From assembly GCA_947095585.1 (NCBI GenBank), contig OX352763.1, positions 35,389,462-35,453,461 on the forward strand: a stretch of 64,000 nt of DNA. The letters run 5' to 3'. The notes under the pieces were generated by a model. It worked only from the letters and a program-made list of their open reading frames with translations, did not search any database and was not told where the DNA came from. This DNA is from Nephrocerus scutellatus (lineage: Eukaryota > Arthropoda > Insecta > Diptera > Pipunculidae). Positions 12,301-23,799 of this stretch are shown here, one piece after another (the first letter of the stretch is position 1; every line of letters begins with the position of its first letter). The translations under genes were made by a program, and so were the position numbers.

Positions 12301-12676
12301 TTAAATTCTCTATATTAACTTCGCTGTCTGTCTGTCTGTCGGTCGGTCGGTCGGTCGGTTTGTCGTGGAATCTTTCGATCAATTTTTAACCTACTTTCCA
12401 AAACCCGATTTTATTGAAAATTTGCACACATTTGTATTTCCGGAGACTTTCTATTAAAATTTGGGACGCCCATTTAAAATTTTTAAAAATTAACCCGATT
12501 TGATTTAAATTATAAATTATATCTCCGATGGACAACACTTTTTGTATAAATTTTGGAGACCGCGGCCCCCAGGATCGTGGATCCTATTTTCTTCCAATTT
12601 TATACACAATCATGTGTATCTATCTCCGATGGACAAAATTTTTTGTAAAATTTTTGGAATAAATATAAAATATAAT
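12301..12676 (+). mobile_element. HINE copy (3'-truncated), + orientation
   Basis: Starts TTAAATTCTCTATATTAACTTCGCT, then a classical (GTCT)n(GTCG)n tract at 12332-12365, the 'GTGGAATCTTTCGATCAATTTTTAAC' block and two core monomers. It stops without the GGGTTGTTTTTT end and abuts the next HINE head-to-tail. Confidence 0.8.
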
Positions 12677-12680
12677 TTTT

Positions 12681-13180
12681 AAATTCTCTATATTAACTTC
12701 ACTTGCCCGTGGCTGGCTGGCTGGCTGGTTGGCTAAATGTTGTGATCAATTTTTAACACACTTGCTACAGCCCGATTTTATTGAAATTTTGCACACATGC
12801 ATATCTCCCATGACAACACTTTCTATTAAAATTTGAGACCCCTCGGGCTTCGGGGTCGGGGGGCTCCCACACAAATATTTTACAAAATTTACCCGATTTT
12901 CTTTAAATTTTGTACACATGTGTGTCTTTGATGAAAAACACTTTTTGTAAAAATTTGGAGTGATCGGCCCCTTAGGGACCACAATATACAATTATTTTTA
13001 AATATCGCTATATCGCATCAGATCACGGCAAAGTCTGAGCTCTGTGCTTTGTGAGCAGCGCTGTTCGCTGCCGCTGCGTTATTTGGTGGATGACGAGCAA
13101 ACAGTGTGTGTGTGTGTGTGTGTGTATCCCCGATTAGAGAATTTACAAGAAAAATTTTAATTTTTATGGGTTGTTTTTTT
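12681..13180 (+). mobile_element. HINE copy, near complete, + orientation
   Basis: The 5' end is AAATTCTCTATATTAACTTC, followed by a (GGCT)n tract at 12712-12735. Two core monomers follow, then a GC-richer middle part (13015-13100), a (TG)n run at 13105-13126, and the end 'GATTAGAGAATTTACA...TTTTATGGGTTGTTTTTTT'. The middle part is shared with the HINE at 53848-54733. Confidence 0.85.
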
Positions 13181-13199
13181 TTTTTAAATCGGGCTAGCA

Positions 13200-13930
13200 A
13201 AAATTAAAAGGGATATTGTACATTTTTCAACAATCTTAAGATTACCCTCGGTGTGGAAACTGGTTCTATAATAACCTCAAAAATTGCATTTTCAACTGAT
13301 TTCTTAATATAACTTTTTCGCTTAAATAAGTATGTAGAGTATTAATAACGCAGTCCTACTTCCTGGAGTACTCGAAGAACATAAATCTATATTGGACGCT
13401 AAAAAGAAAACCTAAATAATTTCTTTCACGTTCCTTACTCATGTCAGGCACAAATTAATGCTGCTCGCAACAACAGCAAATGACGTTATGTAAGAATGCA
13501 TTTCAATGGAATGTTCGATAATCTAGGACACATCACAGAGTCTACCAACTGTGCTTTAAACAAGTTCCAAAGAATTCCAGCCGGGAGCAATCGCTTTGAA
13601 CAATGAAATCGATTGTAATGTTGCGTCATTGTGCAATGTCCTTACAAAGATGTTACTTCGACCTGTTGTAAATGGGACAAGGAGAATGTCTTTGTGTGAT
13701 GCAAAATCTACATGCATTGAACGCCTGCGGCTTTTCCTTTTTAAATAATAAATGGATTTTGTTGTTTCATGCTGTCAAGGAACTACGGTTCTGCCTGTTA
13801 ATTTAAAATTAAATTTTTTTTAAAAAAAGGAAAAATTCCATATGTCTGAAATTGAAGGTTTCATTTTCGTTAAATGAGAAATGCAGACTTTTGTTGCTTA
13901 AAAAAAACAAAAAAATTTCATTCTACTGTG
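13200..13930. other. No recognisable feature
   Basis: Unique-looking AT-rich sequence with no convincing ORF, splice-flanked exon or repeat. It may be intron of the receptor gene if its first exons lie further left. Confidence 0.5.
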
Positions 13931-13934
13931 TTTT

Positions 13935-15640
13935 AAAAAATGGTTACCCAGCACAGTCTAATGTTGAACTGCTCCGTCATCACCTCAAGAGACGATCGGC
14001 AATTCCGTACTAGAATGGAATTTGTGGAGACTGATTCCATGGACTTTAGCGCAGTCTGGCTATCCGAGAAAGTGTGGATATCCTTAACAGATATGACATT
14101 ACTCTTCAGCCAAGACAAGGCTTCCTTAATAGCCATGATATCAGCTTGGAAAACACTACAGTGATCAGGAAGACGGAAAGAGAGACTTAGATTTAGTCTT
14201 TTTGAAAAGACACCTCCGCCAACCCCTTCATCAGTTTTCGACCCATCTGTTTAGAAGTGAATCCCTTCATTTTCCAAGTAGTTACCTTCCTCCCAAGAAG
14301 ACCTGGCGGGGATGGTGACCTGGAAGTTTTTGTTGAAGTGCAGCTGCAGAATGGTGTAGTCTATGTTGACAAGGGGAGTCCTGACTGAATTCAGGATAGA
14401 AGAGTGGCCGAAATCATTCGCGGTCCACTGAGAGGGGTTTACCCCTAGACCACAGTGATCTGCCCAGATTATTAGCTTATTTAGAGCATTCTGCAGAAGT
14501 TCTTTCAAGGTGTGTAGGTGCTTTCCTGAGACGGCTGTGGCAACGTCGTCCGCATAGGCGATCACTCCGCAGCCCTCTCCCTCAAGTGAACCAGCAACTC
14601 ATTCACCACCCGGTTCCAAAGAAGTTGGGACAGGACTCCTTCTTGCGTGGTGCTTCTGCTGACAAATCTTTTGGCAGACGACACAGCAAGTCTTGAACTG
14701 ATGATCCTACTTGTAAGCAGAAGATCAATCAGTTCACCCAGTGAGTCGTTTTCCCTCAAAGTCGAGAGCGCATCCGCAATCGCAGTTGTTTTGACGTTGT
14801 TAAAAGCGCCTTCGATGTCCAGGAAAACACCCATTGAGTATTCCTTGTGATAAAGGGAGTTTTCAATGGAACGTACTAGCGTATGCAGAGCTGTTTCTAC
14901 AGATTTGCCCTTGCAGTACGCGTGTTGATCGAAGGACAGAAGTCTTTTGTCAATACTAGTATGAAGGTGGATATCGATCAGTCTTTCTAATGTTTTTCAA
15001 AGGAATGACGAAAGGCTAATGGGTCTGAGGTCTTTTGAACTGACGTGGGAACATTTACCTGTTTTTAGAATGAAGACCACTTTCACTTCTCTCCATATGA
15101 CTGGAATATTGACCAGATCAAGACAACTTTTGAAAATTGTCTCAAGCAAACGAAGGATAATGTTCGAAGTCCCTTGCAGTTCGGCTGGGATTATGCCGTC
15201 TGGTCCTAAAGATTTATATGGTTTGAAGCTATGTAGTGCCCAAAGTAATTTGTCCTTATCAATTATATCTCTATATTATACCTAATTGATCTATTTAGAT
15301 CATTGTTGTTTGTAGTATGGAAGCTATTTGGGAAATGGGTATCTAGAAGCAGATTTAGCGATTCTTCGCTAGAAGTAGTAGAAGTCCACGAGCCATCAGC
15401 CTTTTTCAGACAGCTAGGCATTATTTGATTATTTGAGAGGATTTTCCTGAGCCTTGATGCTTCAGAAGTCCTTCCATTCTGCCGCAGAAGAGTCTCCAGG
15501 ATGCGCGATTGGCTTTCCTCAATTCTTTTTTATACACTTTGAGGGATTCCTTGTAGGCATCCCAGTTCTCAGATTGGCAACGGGGTTCATCGTCCAGACT
15601 AAAGTGATCTGAGCAAGAGTGCTCAGCTAATTTTACTAAG
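13935..15640 (-). mobile_element. R1/LOA-type non-LTR with RNase H, degenerate
   Basis: On the minus strand from 15640 the order is a linker ('FKPYKSxGPDGIIPAELQ'-like words near 15220-15160), a palm segment VFLDIEGAFNNVKTTAI (14830-14780), TTQEGVLSQLLWN (14650), the catalytic YADD in MIAYADDVATAVSGKHL (14565), then RNase H text ALSWLKSNVI and HTFSDSQTAL (14130-14060). Frameshifts split it into at least four frames. Close relatives lie at 34590-35240, 43500-43735 and 45770-47960. Confidence 0.8.
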
Positions 15641-17130
15641 TTAATTTTAATACTTTTATTTTATTTAATTTTATAATATTTAATAAATGAAAAAAATAAT
15701 TTATTAAAAGACATAATAGCTTAAGGGTTTATTTTTTAATTTTCTTAAAATTTATAATGCAATATTTTTTTAACAAATTCAAAAAGGTTTAAAATATTAT
15801 GCGGAACAATAGGAGAATTCCCTGATGTTCAGAATTGATTAAAAACGACTCTGCTGAAAAGTATGAAAAACTAACTTATATAGGTTGTTATGGCTTCTGT
15901 CCAAAGAAATGTGAAAGAGTGTTGTTGTTTTTCCTAGCGATGGTGGTATCCTCCACTTAAAGTCCTTTTTTACCAGCCATTTTACGATGGCAGAAATCCG
16001 GAGTTTTCCGTTTTGGCATCAGTAGATTCAATGGAAAATATTTACAATTTCGTTTTGCATGAAAATGTCCGGTAAATTATTCATTCTTATCACAAGTAGG
16101 TACTTTAGTTTGGTAGAAACGTACAAAAGCTATCAGAGTTTCATTCATATTATCAACTTTTCGTTGGAATGCCGCAAAAATTTCATATTTACATACATTG
16201 AAGGAGTCTTCCTCCTCATCTATAAAAAATCCTCTCTGTGATTTACATTGCCTGGTAATTTCGTGAGTTTTGTAAGTACAACTGGCCGGAGGAGACACAA
16301 TTATTTTAAGTGTGGCTATGTGAGATCACAATGCGAAAATGAATAAAATATTTACAGAACTAAAAATTGGGTTGAATTAACGAAATTGCGATTAAAACTA
16401 TCTTTCATTATGATGAGAGTACCATCCACTCAAGTGGGTTTGGTATTTTTGGTGAAAAAGGTCATTAATTAATATCGTACTCCCTGGTAAAATGGACACA
16501 TCAGAAATGGTTGGCGAATTAATTAAGATGAAGATGGTTTCCTTATTGTGCTTGCAGAATGACATTGTTTGTCTTCCCGACTATTTTTCTTTATCATCAA
16601 TGTTTGTTTTATAAATAATTAGTGTTGTACGGAGTGTTACATGCTTGAACAACGTTTGCAAACTTTCGAACAAACTCAAATTTTCTGTCTCAATAGTTGG
16701 GACGTGCGCTTATAACAAAAAACCATGTTAGTGAGAAAATAGTAGCATTTAGGCAAGTAAGCAGTCCCGAAGACATTCAGGAAATGCCATTAAACCAACA
16801 GAAATTACGGGCTTCATGCTGGAGTGGTCATCGCCCCATACTTCTTCTTCAGTTATAGTAGAAACGCAGTCTCACAGCCAATTGGGATCGCTACAACAGG
16901 TCCGTGTTGAGTTGACTGACTATTTTTCGCATCAATTAGAAGAGGTATGCGGTTTTGACAAGAAACTGCCACATATGCCAAACAACTGACCAAACAATCG
17001 AGTTATTGAAGTCAAAGTTCGGTGACTGTGTTCTATGCAACAATCGACTTTTTTAAGTCGACGAAATATGTCAAGGCACAGACTTGGACGGCATCAGGAT
17101 CAATAATTACACGCGATTTCTGCCATATCG
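15640..17130. other. AT-rich stretch without a recognised gene
   Basis: Both strands carry only short frames of up to about 73 codons with no family signature. No TIR, satellite or splice-bounded exon of the receptor was found. Confidence 0.5.
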
Positions 17131-17136
17131 CAAGTA

Positions 17137-17748
17137 AAGGGTGATCAATTTAGAGGTTTCGGATTTTAAATTGAAATAAAACAACAACAATTCAAATTGA
17201 TTGGGCAATCTTTATTATTTTTGTTTTGAACCATTCATGACATTTGTTTTTTGATGATAATCCTTTTCAAATGTTGGCCGCAACTGCGCCGTATTGCGGC
17301 CATTCGTAAACACCAATTTTGAATGACTCGCTCGAGGACTTCGATAGGTATCTCGCGAATAACTTGAGTAATGTTGGCTTTTAATACCTCAATCGTAGCT
17401 GGTTTATCCACAAAACATTTAGACTTTACATACCCCCACAAAAAAAAGTCCAAAGGTGTGATATCACATGATCTTGGTGGCCAATCCACCGGTCTGAAAC
17501 GAGAGATCAATTGCTCACCGAAACGAGGACGCAGAAAATTCATTGTGTCACGGGCTGTATAAGATGTAGCGCCGTCTTGTTGAAACCAAATGTCGTGGAG
17601 ATCACGGAATACAATTTCCGTTATTAAAAAGTCGTTTATCATGGCGCGATAGAGTTCGCCATTCAATGTTACATTGGCGCCAGCCTCATCTTTGAAGAAA
17701 TATGGGCCGATGATTCCTCCAGTCCAAAGGCTGCACCAAACGGTAGTT
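17137..17748 (-). mobile_element. Truncated mariner-like transposon, C-terminal half
   Basis: The right-hand terminus is at 17137 (AAGGGTGATCAATTTAGAGG after a TA at 17135). The minus frame 17748-17235 encodes the C-terminal part of a Tc1/mariner-superfamily transposase. It begins at TTVWCSLWTGGIIGPYFF and has the second catalytic D in IWFQQDGATSYTA and the third in WPPRSCDITPLDFFLWG, with 36 residues between them as in the complete element at 27953. The N-terminal half, first catalytic D and left TIR are missing. At about 17750 the sequence changes abruptly into an RTE fragment. Confidence 0.88.
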
Positions 17749-17764
17749 TTTAATGGATGTAATT

Positions 17765-18520
17765 ACAGTTCATGTTAGTAGAAACCGAAGAGCTGTACAG
17801 GAAGCTTTCATCCAGATAGAGCAGGTGGCACGAAATTTGTGGCTGCACATAAATGAGAGCAAAACAAAGTAGAAAGTGGCCACGTCTGCGAGTAGAAGAT
17901 CCAACAGTTGTCCCTCAATTCAAATAGTGGAGCTCGAATTTGAAGTAGTGCAATCCTTTAACTATCTCGGGTCAACTATAGCAGCCGATAACAGCATGGA
18001 ACCAGAAATACGCGCACGGTTGCTTAAGGCCAACAAAGCCGACTATAGTCTGTCAAGACTCTTCAAATCCAGGAACTTAACCATAACATCCAAGCTGCTG
18101 ATATATAAGAAAATTGTCATACCAGTAGTTACATATGGATCCGAGACTTGGGTGCTTAGCAAAAAACATTCTGACCTCTAAGCCGCGTTCGAGAGAAAAG
18201 TTTTACGGAGAATTTTTGTTCCCGTATGTGAGGAAGGACGATTTCGGACACTCTATAATGATGAGATCTACGAGCGCTACCGCGATGTCGACATCGTGAA
18301 GAAAATTAAGCTCGATAGACTCCGGTGGGCAGGACACCTAGCTCGCATGAGCGAAGAGGATCCTGCTCGAAAAGTCCTTTGCGGTATGGAACACGACAGC
18401 GAGGCCGGCCAAGCCTACGCTGGAAGGATGGCGTAGACCAGGCGGCCCATACCGGTGTGTCCGTAGAGGAGGTTTTTTGGATTATGGTATGTTCCATAGT
18501 TAATGACATCGATGACTCTT
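17765..18520 (+). mobile_element. RTE-type RT C-terminal fragment
   Basis: Encodes AVQEAFIQIEQVARNLWLHI, then VVQSFNYLGSTIAADNSMEP, IVIPVVTYGSETWVLSKKH and DRLRWAGHLARMSEEDPARK. It ends near RGRPSLRWKDGVDQAA. This is the thumb and C-terminal region of RTE-clade RTs. One stop (18179) and frameshifts break it. The stretch 18520-18890 holds nothing I can name. Confidence 0.78.
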
Positions 18521-18889
18521 TTTCCGAAAATATATATGCCTGATATAAAGCTACACTGGCATAACAACTTTTTATTTTCTTGGAGCAAATTTTTCCAAAT
18601 TGGCCAAATTGAAACTCACAAATAAATTGAAACGAACGAACGAAAGTTCGTTGTATCAGTGAACTGTGTACTTAACATCAATTAACTTTGCTGGATGTTA
18701 ATGTGCGTTATTTAAATTGAGTAAACTTTTTTATGTTACAGAATGCGTCGTTATAGCTTATGGTGTAGGGTCATCAAATTGCTGAAATGTGATGATATAA
18801 TTGAATGTTAAAACAATTTTGTGATTAGAATACTGTGCACAATTTTTTGTGTGGGTGTGGGTTGTTATGTTCTATCACTTTTCAGTAGT

Positions 18890-20310
18890 CATGAAAAAGT
18901 TCGAAGCGAGTTCGACGCACTCTCTGATTCAATTTTAAGAATTTTCACAAAACAGCGTAAACTTGAAATCGTTATTGTTGGCCGATTTAACTGAACACAA
19001 ATTTGGGTAGCTTCGCCATTCCGGCCTGACAACATCCGAAGGAAGGTGTGTTGAGCTATTCGCTGAGTTTAATCACCTTTCTCAGCTTGTAAACAAGCCT
19101 ACAAGAATATCTGACATTGCATATCATTCCGCAAACACCCTTGACTTGTTCCTTACCTCTCGTCCTGATAATTACTCCGTCAATGTATTATCGCCTCTAG
19201 GCTCATCTGACCATTTCATCAGCTAATAAAATAAACCACGCAGTTAGAGAAAAAAATTAAAAAAAAAAACAGTATGGCAATACGAAAAGGCAAGGCCTTA
19301 ACAACTTCTTTGGGAGAATTAACTGATCGCTATTATTTCGTGATAGCAACGTGGTTGCCACTGCTGATTCAATCACAAACATCATCCTTATTGGTATGAG
19401 GGAATTTATACCCTCCAGGAATAAGTCTCTCAAACCAAAGGAGGATGGATGGTATGAACCGAGGTCTAGGTTTAGATGCTTTCTGTTTTATAAAGCAAAC
19501 CCTACTGAGGAAAACCGAACAAACTTTAAACGATCCAGAAATGATAACAATGCCCATCTTCGGCGAGTCAGATTTGCCTACGACCTAAATTTTTTTTTAT
19601 TTTTTTGGTCATTCGTATAAAAAGAATCAAAACTACAGCCTCGTCGTCGATTGATTTTTTATAATGACATTCCACTTGTCAGGTCTGAAGACAGGGCCAA
19701 TCTGTTTGCTGCGTATTTTGCAGCTAGCTCCACGCATTGTGCATTGTTGCCGCCTGCACCTCAGAATATTGAACACTCTATAGGACAGATCGTCATCCGT
19801 ATTCCTGCAGTTGTTAGAGTTTAAAACGATCTCAACAATCAAAAATCTGCTGGACCAGATGGTATTTTCCCATTAGTTCTGAAGAGGTGTGCTCTCAAGC
19901 TGGCATTACAATTTCGTAAGTTTTTCTATCTATCCTTTTCTTCTGGACTCTTCCCGATAAGTTGGAAAACAGTCTTTGTCCAGCCCATTTCAAGAATGCT
20001 CAAGAGAAATAGCCAGCCAGCAGCATGCCACCTCTCCTTGAATTCATCCGCAATACTCGTGGCGCTCTAAATGCTCAGCATCAGTACAGTTAAGTTCAGG
20101 GATTCGTTCTTCAGCCGTACAACACGTATGTGGAATGCTCTGACAAGCTCTGTCTTTCCACATCGCTATGATCCACAGGCATTCAAAACACAAGCTCATA
20201 GACATCTAATTTTTTCTCCTCCCTTTCCTCAACGCCCACGCTGTTTCAAGCATATAGCCGAGCATTATAAGGATGCGAACCACTATAGGGGTGAGCGAAT
20301 TACATAAAAA
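18890..20310 (+). mobile_element. Jockey-like non-LTR: EN, linker and 3' end remnants
   Basis: At 18890-19230 is an endonuclease tail with SANTLDLFLTSRPDNYSV and SPLGSSDHFIS in one frame. At 19555-19990 come the linker and start of RT (ANLFAAYFAAS, LNDLNNQKSAGPDGIFPLVL in a shifted frame). At 20070-20310 is the C-terminal end FRDSFFSRTTRMWNALTSSV followed by the shared 3'UTR (GCATTATAAGG) and an A-run. The palm of RT is deleted. It is the + strand counterpart of the fragments at 1-240 and 2910-4443. Confidence 0.75.
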
Positions 20311-20319
20311 AAAAATATA

Positions 20320-21290
20320 AATTAGTTTTTTTTTTAAATAATATTTTTTGCATTCCATTTAAGTGAATCTGTACTCCATTCAAACAATCCACATAAGGGA
20401 ATTCACGAAAATTAAATGTCTTGCTGTAATCAAACAACGGCAAAAAAAAATCCTTAGCACTAATTCTGTCTCCAATTTTTAATCCCATATTTCATCGTTT
20501 GTTCATACTCGTAAGTCGAGGTGAATTTCTTCTCTTCGGTTCCCAGTAAATCAATGCCGCTGCATTATTCATTAGGTTGTGCTTCTCAGTATATACCTCG
20601 AGCTGAAGTAGCAAACATGTTGAGAACCTCCTGGAGGATATGCTAAGCATTAAGAAGCTGTCAAAGTCAATATCAAAGTTAATTTTATTGCAATTTATTC
20701 AAGTTACTCGTATCAGGCCAACGGATTATAATTCTCAAGCAACCTTATCATTATTCGCCTGATGTTCCTTTTGAATTATTGTTTATCTACTTAGTGCCAG
20801 ACGGCTTACATCTATATCTCATCCTTCTGAATAACCCAATTAACTGCAAAACTGAAAACCACCCATAACCGCAAAAGCTCAGCAAAAGCGAACGAAAACA
20901 AATTTTTTCGTTCAACGATAAACCTGTACAGCTATGTTTTGTGGTTTATATATTATTTAACGAGTACATTGAATATCAAAGAGACACTTGGATGATACTT
21001 GATATATTCGTACCTGTTAGAGAAAGAACAGAGAAAAGAATCTAGAAATAATTCTTTGGGAGGAATTCTTCGACTTCTCCGACTTTTTAAAATAAAAAGG
21101 CTTACAATCAAGGTTAATACTTTTATCATAGATGTGAATGACGTAAAATTACAAAAAAAAGTCATTTGTTTCCCCTTTAACTCTGTGTACATGATCCTCT
21201 TACAGCAATTATTTATTAAAAAGAAGTGAGAAGGTGTAGTGCTGAACTCCCTTGCCCTTGAGCTGTAATGTCAATGAAAATAATTTACCT
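20320..21290. other. No recognisable gene
   Basis: AT-rich sequence with opposed short frames of up to 79 codons (20953-21229) lacking any domain. Nothing repeat-like was recognised. Confidence 0.45.
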
Positions 21291-21294
21291 CTTT

Positions 21295-23640
21295 TACATC
21301 CATAAATCAATACATCAATATATCTATATATCAATACATCAATACATCAATACATCAATACATCAATACATCAATACATTAATACATTAATACATCAATA
21401 CATCAATACTTTCTTGTGGATTCCAGTCGAGCTGGCTTTCTCAAAGTGTGTCGAATCCAGCTCCATTTTCGTCGTCTAATACCCGCGATTGCTTCCTGCT
21501 GCGTTACTCTCCACAAGTCTTGATTTGTGATAATGTCCGGCCATATTATTTTCAGTATCCTCCAAGCACTTGTTGACTTGGAGGCGCGTGGCAATTGACT
21601 GTGTGACTTTCCACGTTTCGCAGCCATACAAGAGTACTGCAAGAACGTTAGATCTGAAGATCGTTAGCTTCGGATTCCGGGAGATTTGGAAGGAGTTCCA
21701 GATATTACCTATTTAGCATACTATAGGAGTGTCGCACGTTGTTTACACGAGAGCACACATCCGAGTCAGCACCACAATTTTTTGACATCCAGCTGCCCAA
21801 ATAAAAAAACTTATCGACTTCCTCTATCTGATGTCTGAGTTTTGTTTTTGAGACGTTAATTTTTAAACTCACTTTGTTAACGTGGAGTTCTAGTGAGTAA
21901 CCTAGCGATTGTGGTAGGAGACAGATATCAGCTGCATAGTCCAGGTCTTTAAGGCCGTGAAAAACATTCAAAGGCAAACCAGATGGAGTACGGGTTACTA
22001 TTTTCATCGCACAGTCGATGACAATTGTGAATAAGCAATGGGGAGAGGGTGCAACCTTCCTTATCTCCCGAGTAGATGTTGAAAGATGACCGTTTTGAAT
22101 GACGCGGCATGTTGAGCCACAGTACAGCTCCTTGATGATGATGTTGATGAGTTTTTCCGGAACAACATAGCTAGACAAAAAATGTCACATCATATTTCGG
22201 CCCACGCTATCAAAATCGCGTTTAAATTCTACAAAAACCATATACAGAGGAGAGCGATACTCAACTGACTGTTCAATGATTAATTGTGTTAATTTGATCA
22301 GTAGAAGAGCGGTTTGGGCGAAATCCTGCTGGCTAATTTCTCAAAATTAGCTCTAACGCATTCCGTAAGCGCCTAGCTGTTATAGAGGAGATCACTTTGT
22401 TTATGGTGCTTAGCAGGGTAATTCCTCTCCAATTGCTCAAATCACCTTTCTTGGGGAGTTTGACTATTAAGCCTTCTTTTAACGACGATGGAATGGTTTC
22501 AGATTCCCAGATACCTTGATATATCGCATGCAATGTTCGCGTAGTTAACTCGACATCGGCTTGAATGAGTTCTGTGTGGATGTTGTCATTGCCTGCTTCT
22601 TTACCTGATTGCATTGAACGAATTGTTGTCCTTATCTCCTCCAACGAAGGAGTAGTGACGCTGATGTTAAATAGCCTATTAGGGTGCATATATCGGTTGA
22701 TGGACGTGCCTGGCGAAGAACAATTTAGAACATTCTTAAAATGTTCTGTCCAGCAGGCTAGTTGTTGTTCCTCCATAAGTATAAAAGATCCGTCTATTGC
22801 CTTAACGGGGTAGTTGATATGGTGTTTCTTGTTGGTGAGCTTACGAGCGAGTTGGTAGACTGTGCTGAATTATCAGCGGCTGCGGCTTGCTGTGCTTGTG
22901 TTGCGATGTGATCAATCTGGTTATTGTACATGTGATCAGGAGAGTTCCAGGTGGCTTTGTGGATGTTTTTGTTGGGAAAAACTGTTCCTCCAATGATTAG
23001 GTTGCAATCAGAACATAGATCAGCAAACCTTTCACCATTGTCATTCATAGAATCAAGGCCGTGGTTTCCAATGACATGTTCCCAGTCACTGTTGTCACTG
23101 CCTACCTATGCGTTAAGGTCACCCATCAAAATAACGATGTTACTCTTTCGTAGTTTATCTAATGAATTATTTTGACGCAAGTAAACGGTGTTTTTTTCTT
23201 CAGAGGTGTCTTTTTCCGTTGGTGCGTAAACTTGAACATAACAAGACCTGTCGAACAGCAGATTTAAATCTTACAATAACAATTCTATCGGATATTGCTT
23301 GCCAGTCTTGTAACGATCTTCTCGCGGCTTTAGAGAGTAGAAATCCTACTCCATTCGCATGGTGTTAAGTTTTACATGAAAGAATTACAAACTCGCCGGT
23401 AGATGTAGATGTGTTTTTCCCCTAGTCCAGGCCATCTCACCTCAATAAGACCAAGAATCTCTAGGTGGTATTTACGAAATTCTTTTGTTAATTGTGCAAT
23501 CGTTGTTGTCTTGACGAGCGTGCGAATCTTCCAAGTTCCAAAACGTGTCCTTTTCCGTGGGCCAAAGGTCATTGTTGATAAATTCGTTACGTATCCGAGG
23601 CTTGTATTAGTTTCAAGAAGCAATTAATTAAGTTGAGGGG
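21295..23640 (-). mobile_element. RTE-clade non-LTR, nearly full length but mutated
   Basis: Minus order: endonuclease start KRTRFGTWKIRTLVKTTTIA and LEILGLIEVRWPGLGEKHI (23570-23400); the late EN segment NDNGERFADLCSDCNLIIGG (23045); RT with WTEHFKNVLNCSS, EAGNDNIHTELIQADVEL and IVKLPKKGDLSNWRGITLLS (22776-22380); the active-site region LKDLDYAADICLLPQ (21950), where YADD has become YAAD; FFYLGSWMSKNC; and the end ITNQDLWRVTQQEAIAGIRR...RHTLRKP (21530-21440). Several frameshifts are present. The frame runs straight into the octamer tail at 21412, so the 3'UTR is almost absent, as in RTE/BovB elements. Confidence 0.85.
21300..21412. repeat. (ACATCAAT)n octamer microsatellite, RTE 3' tail
   Basis: About 14 units with a few variants. 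The position directly after the last RTE codons makes it the element's tandem-repeat tail, not a random microsatellite. The first tail unit supplies the TGA stop codon. Confidence 0.9.
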
Positions 23641-23799
23641 TGATTGGCCAACCGCAACCTAGGTCGACATTTCAATATTTAGCCCCAACCCAAGGTAATA
23701 CAATTGGAATTGGGCACCGAAATCGTTCACTTGATTTGGCCGAGTTTCCAGTGACGCGACGTGGACGCATAAGATAGAAGTTCTGATGCGATTTGCAAT

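Noticed and set aside
21300..21412. CRISPR-like regular repeats
   Set aside because: 8-bp units without spacers, in an animal genome, at the end of an RTE element. No unique spacers are present anywhere in the window's repeats.
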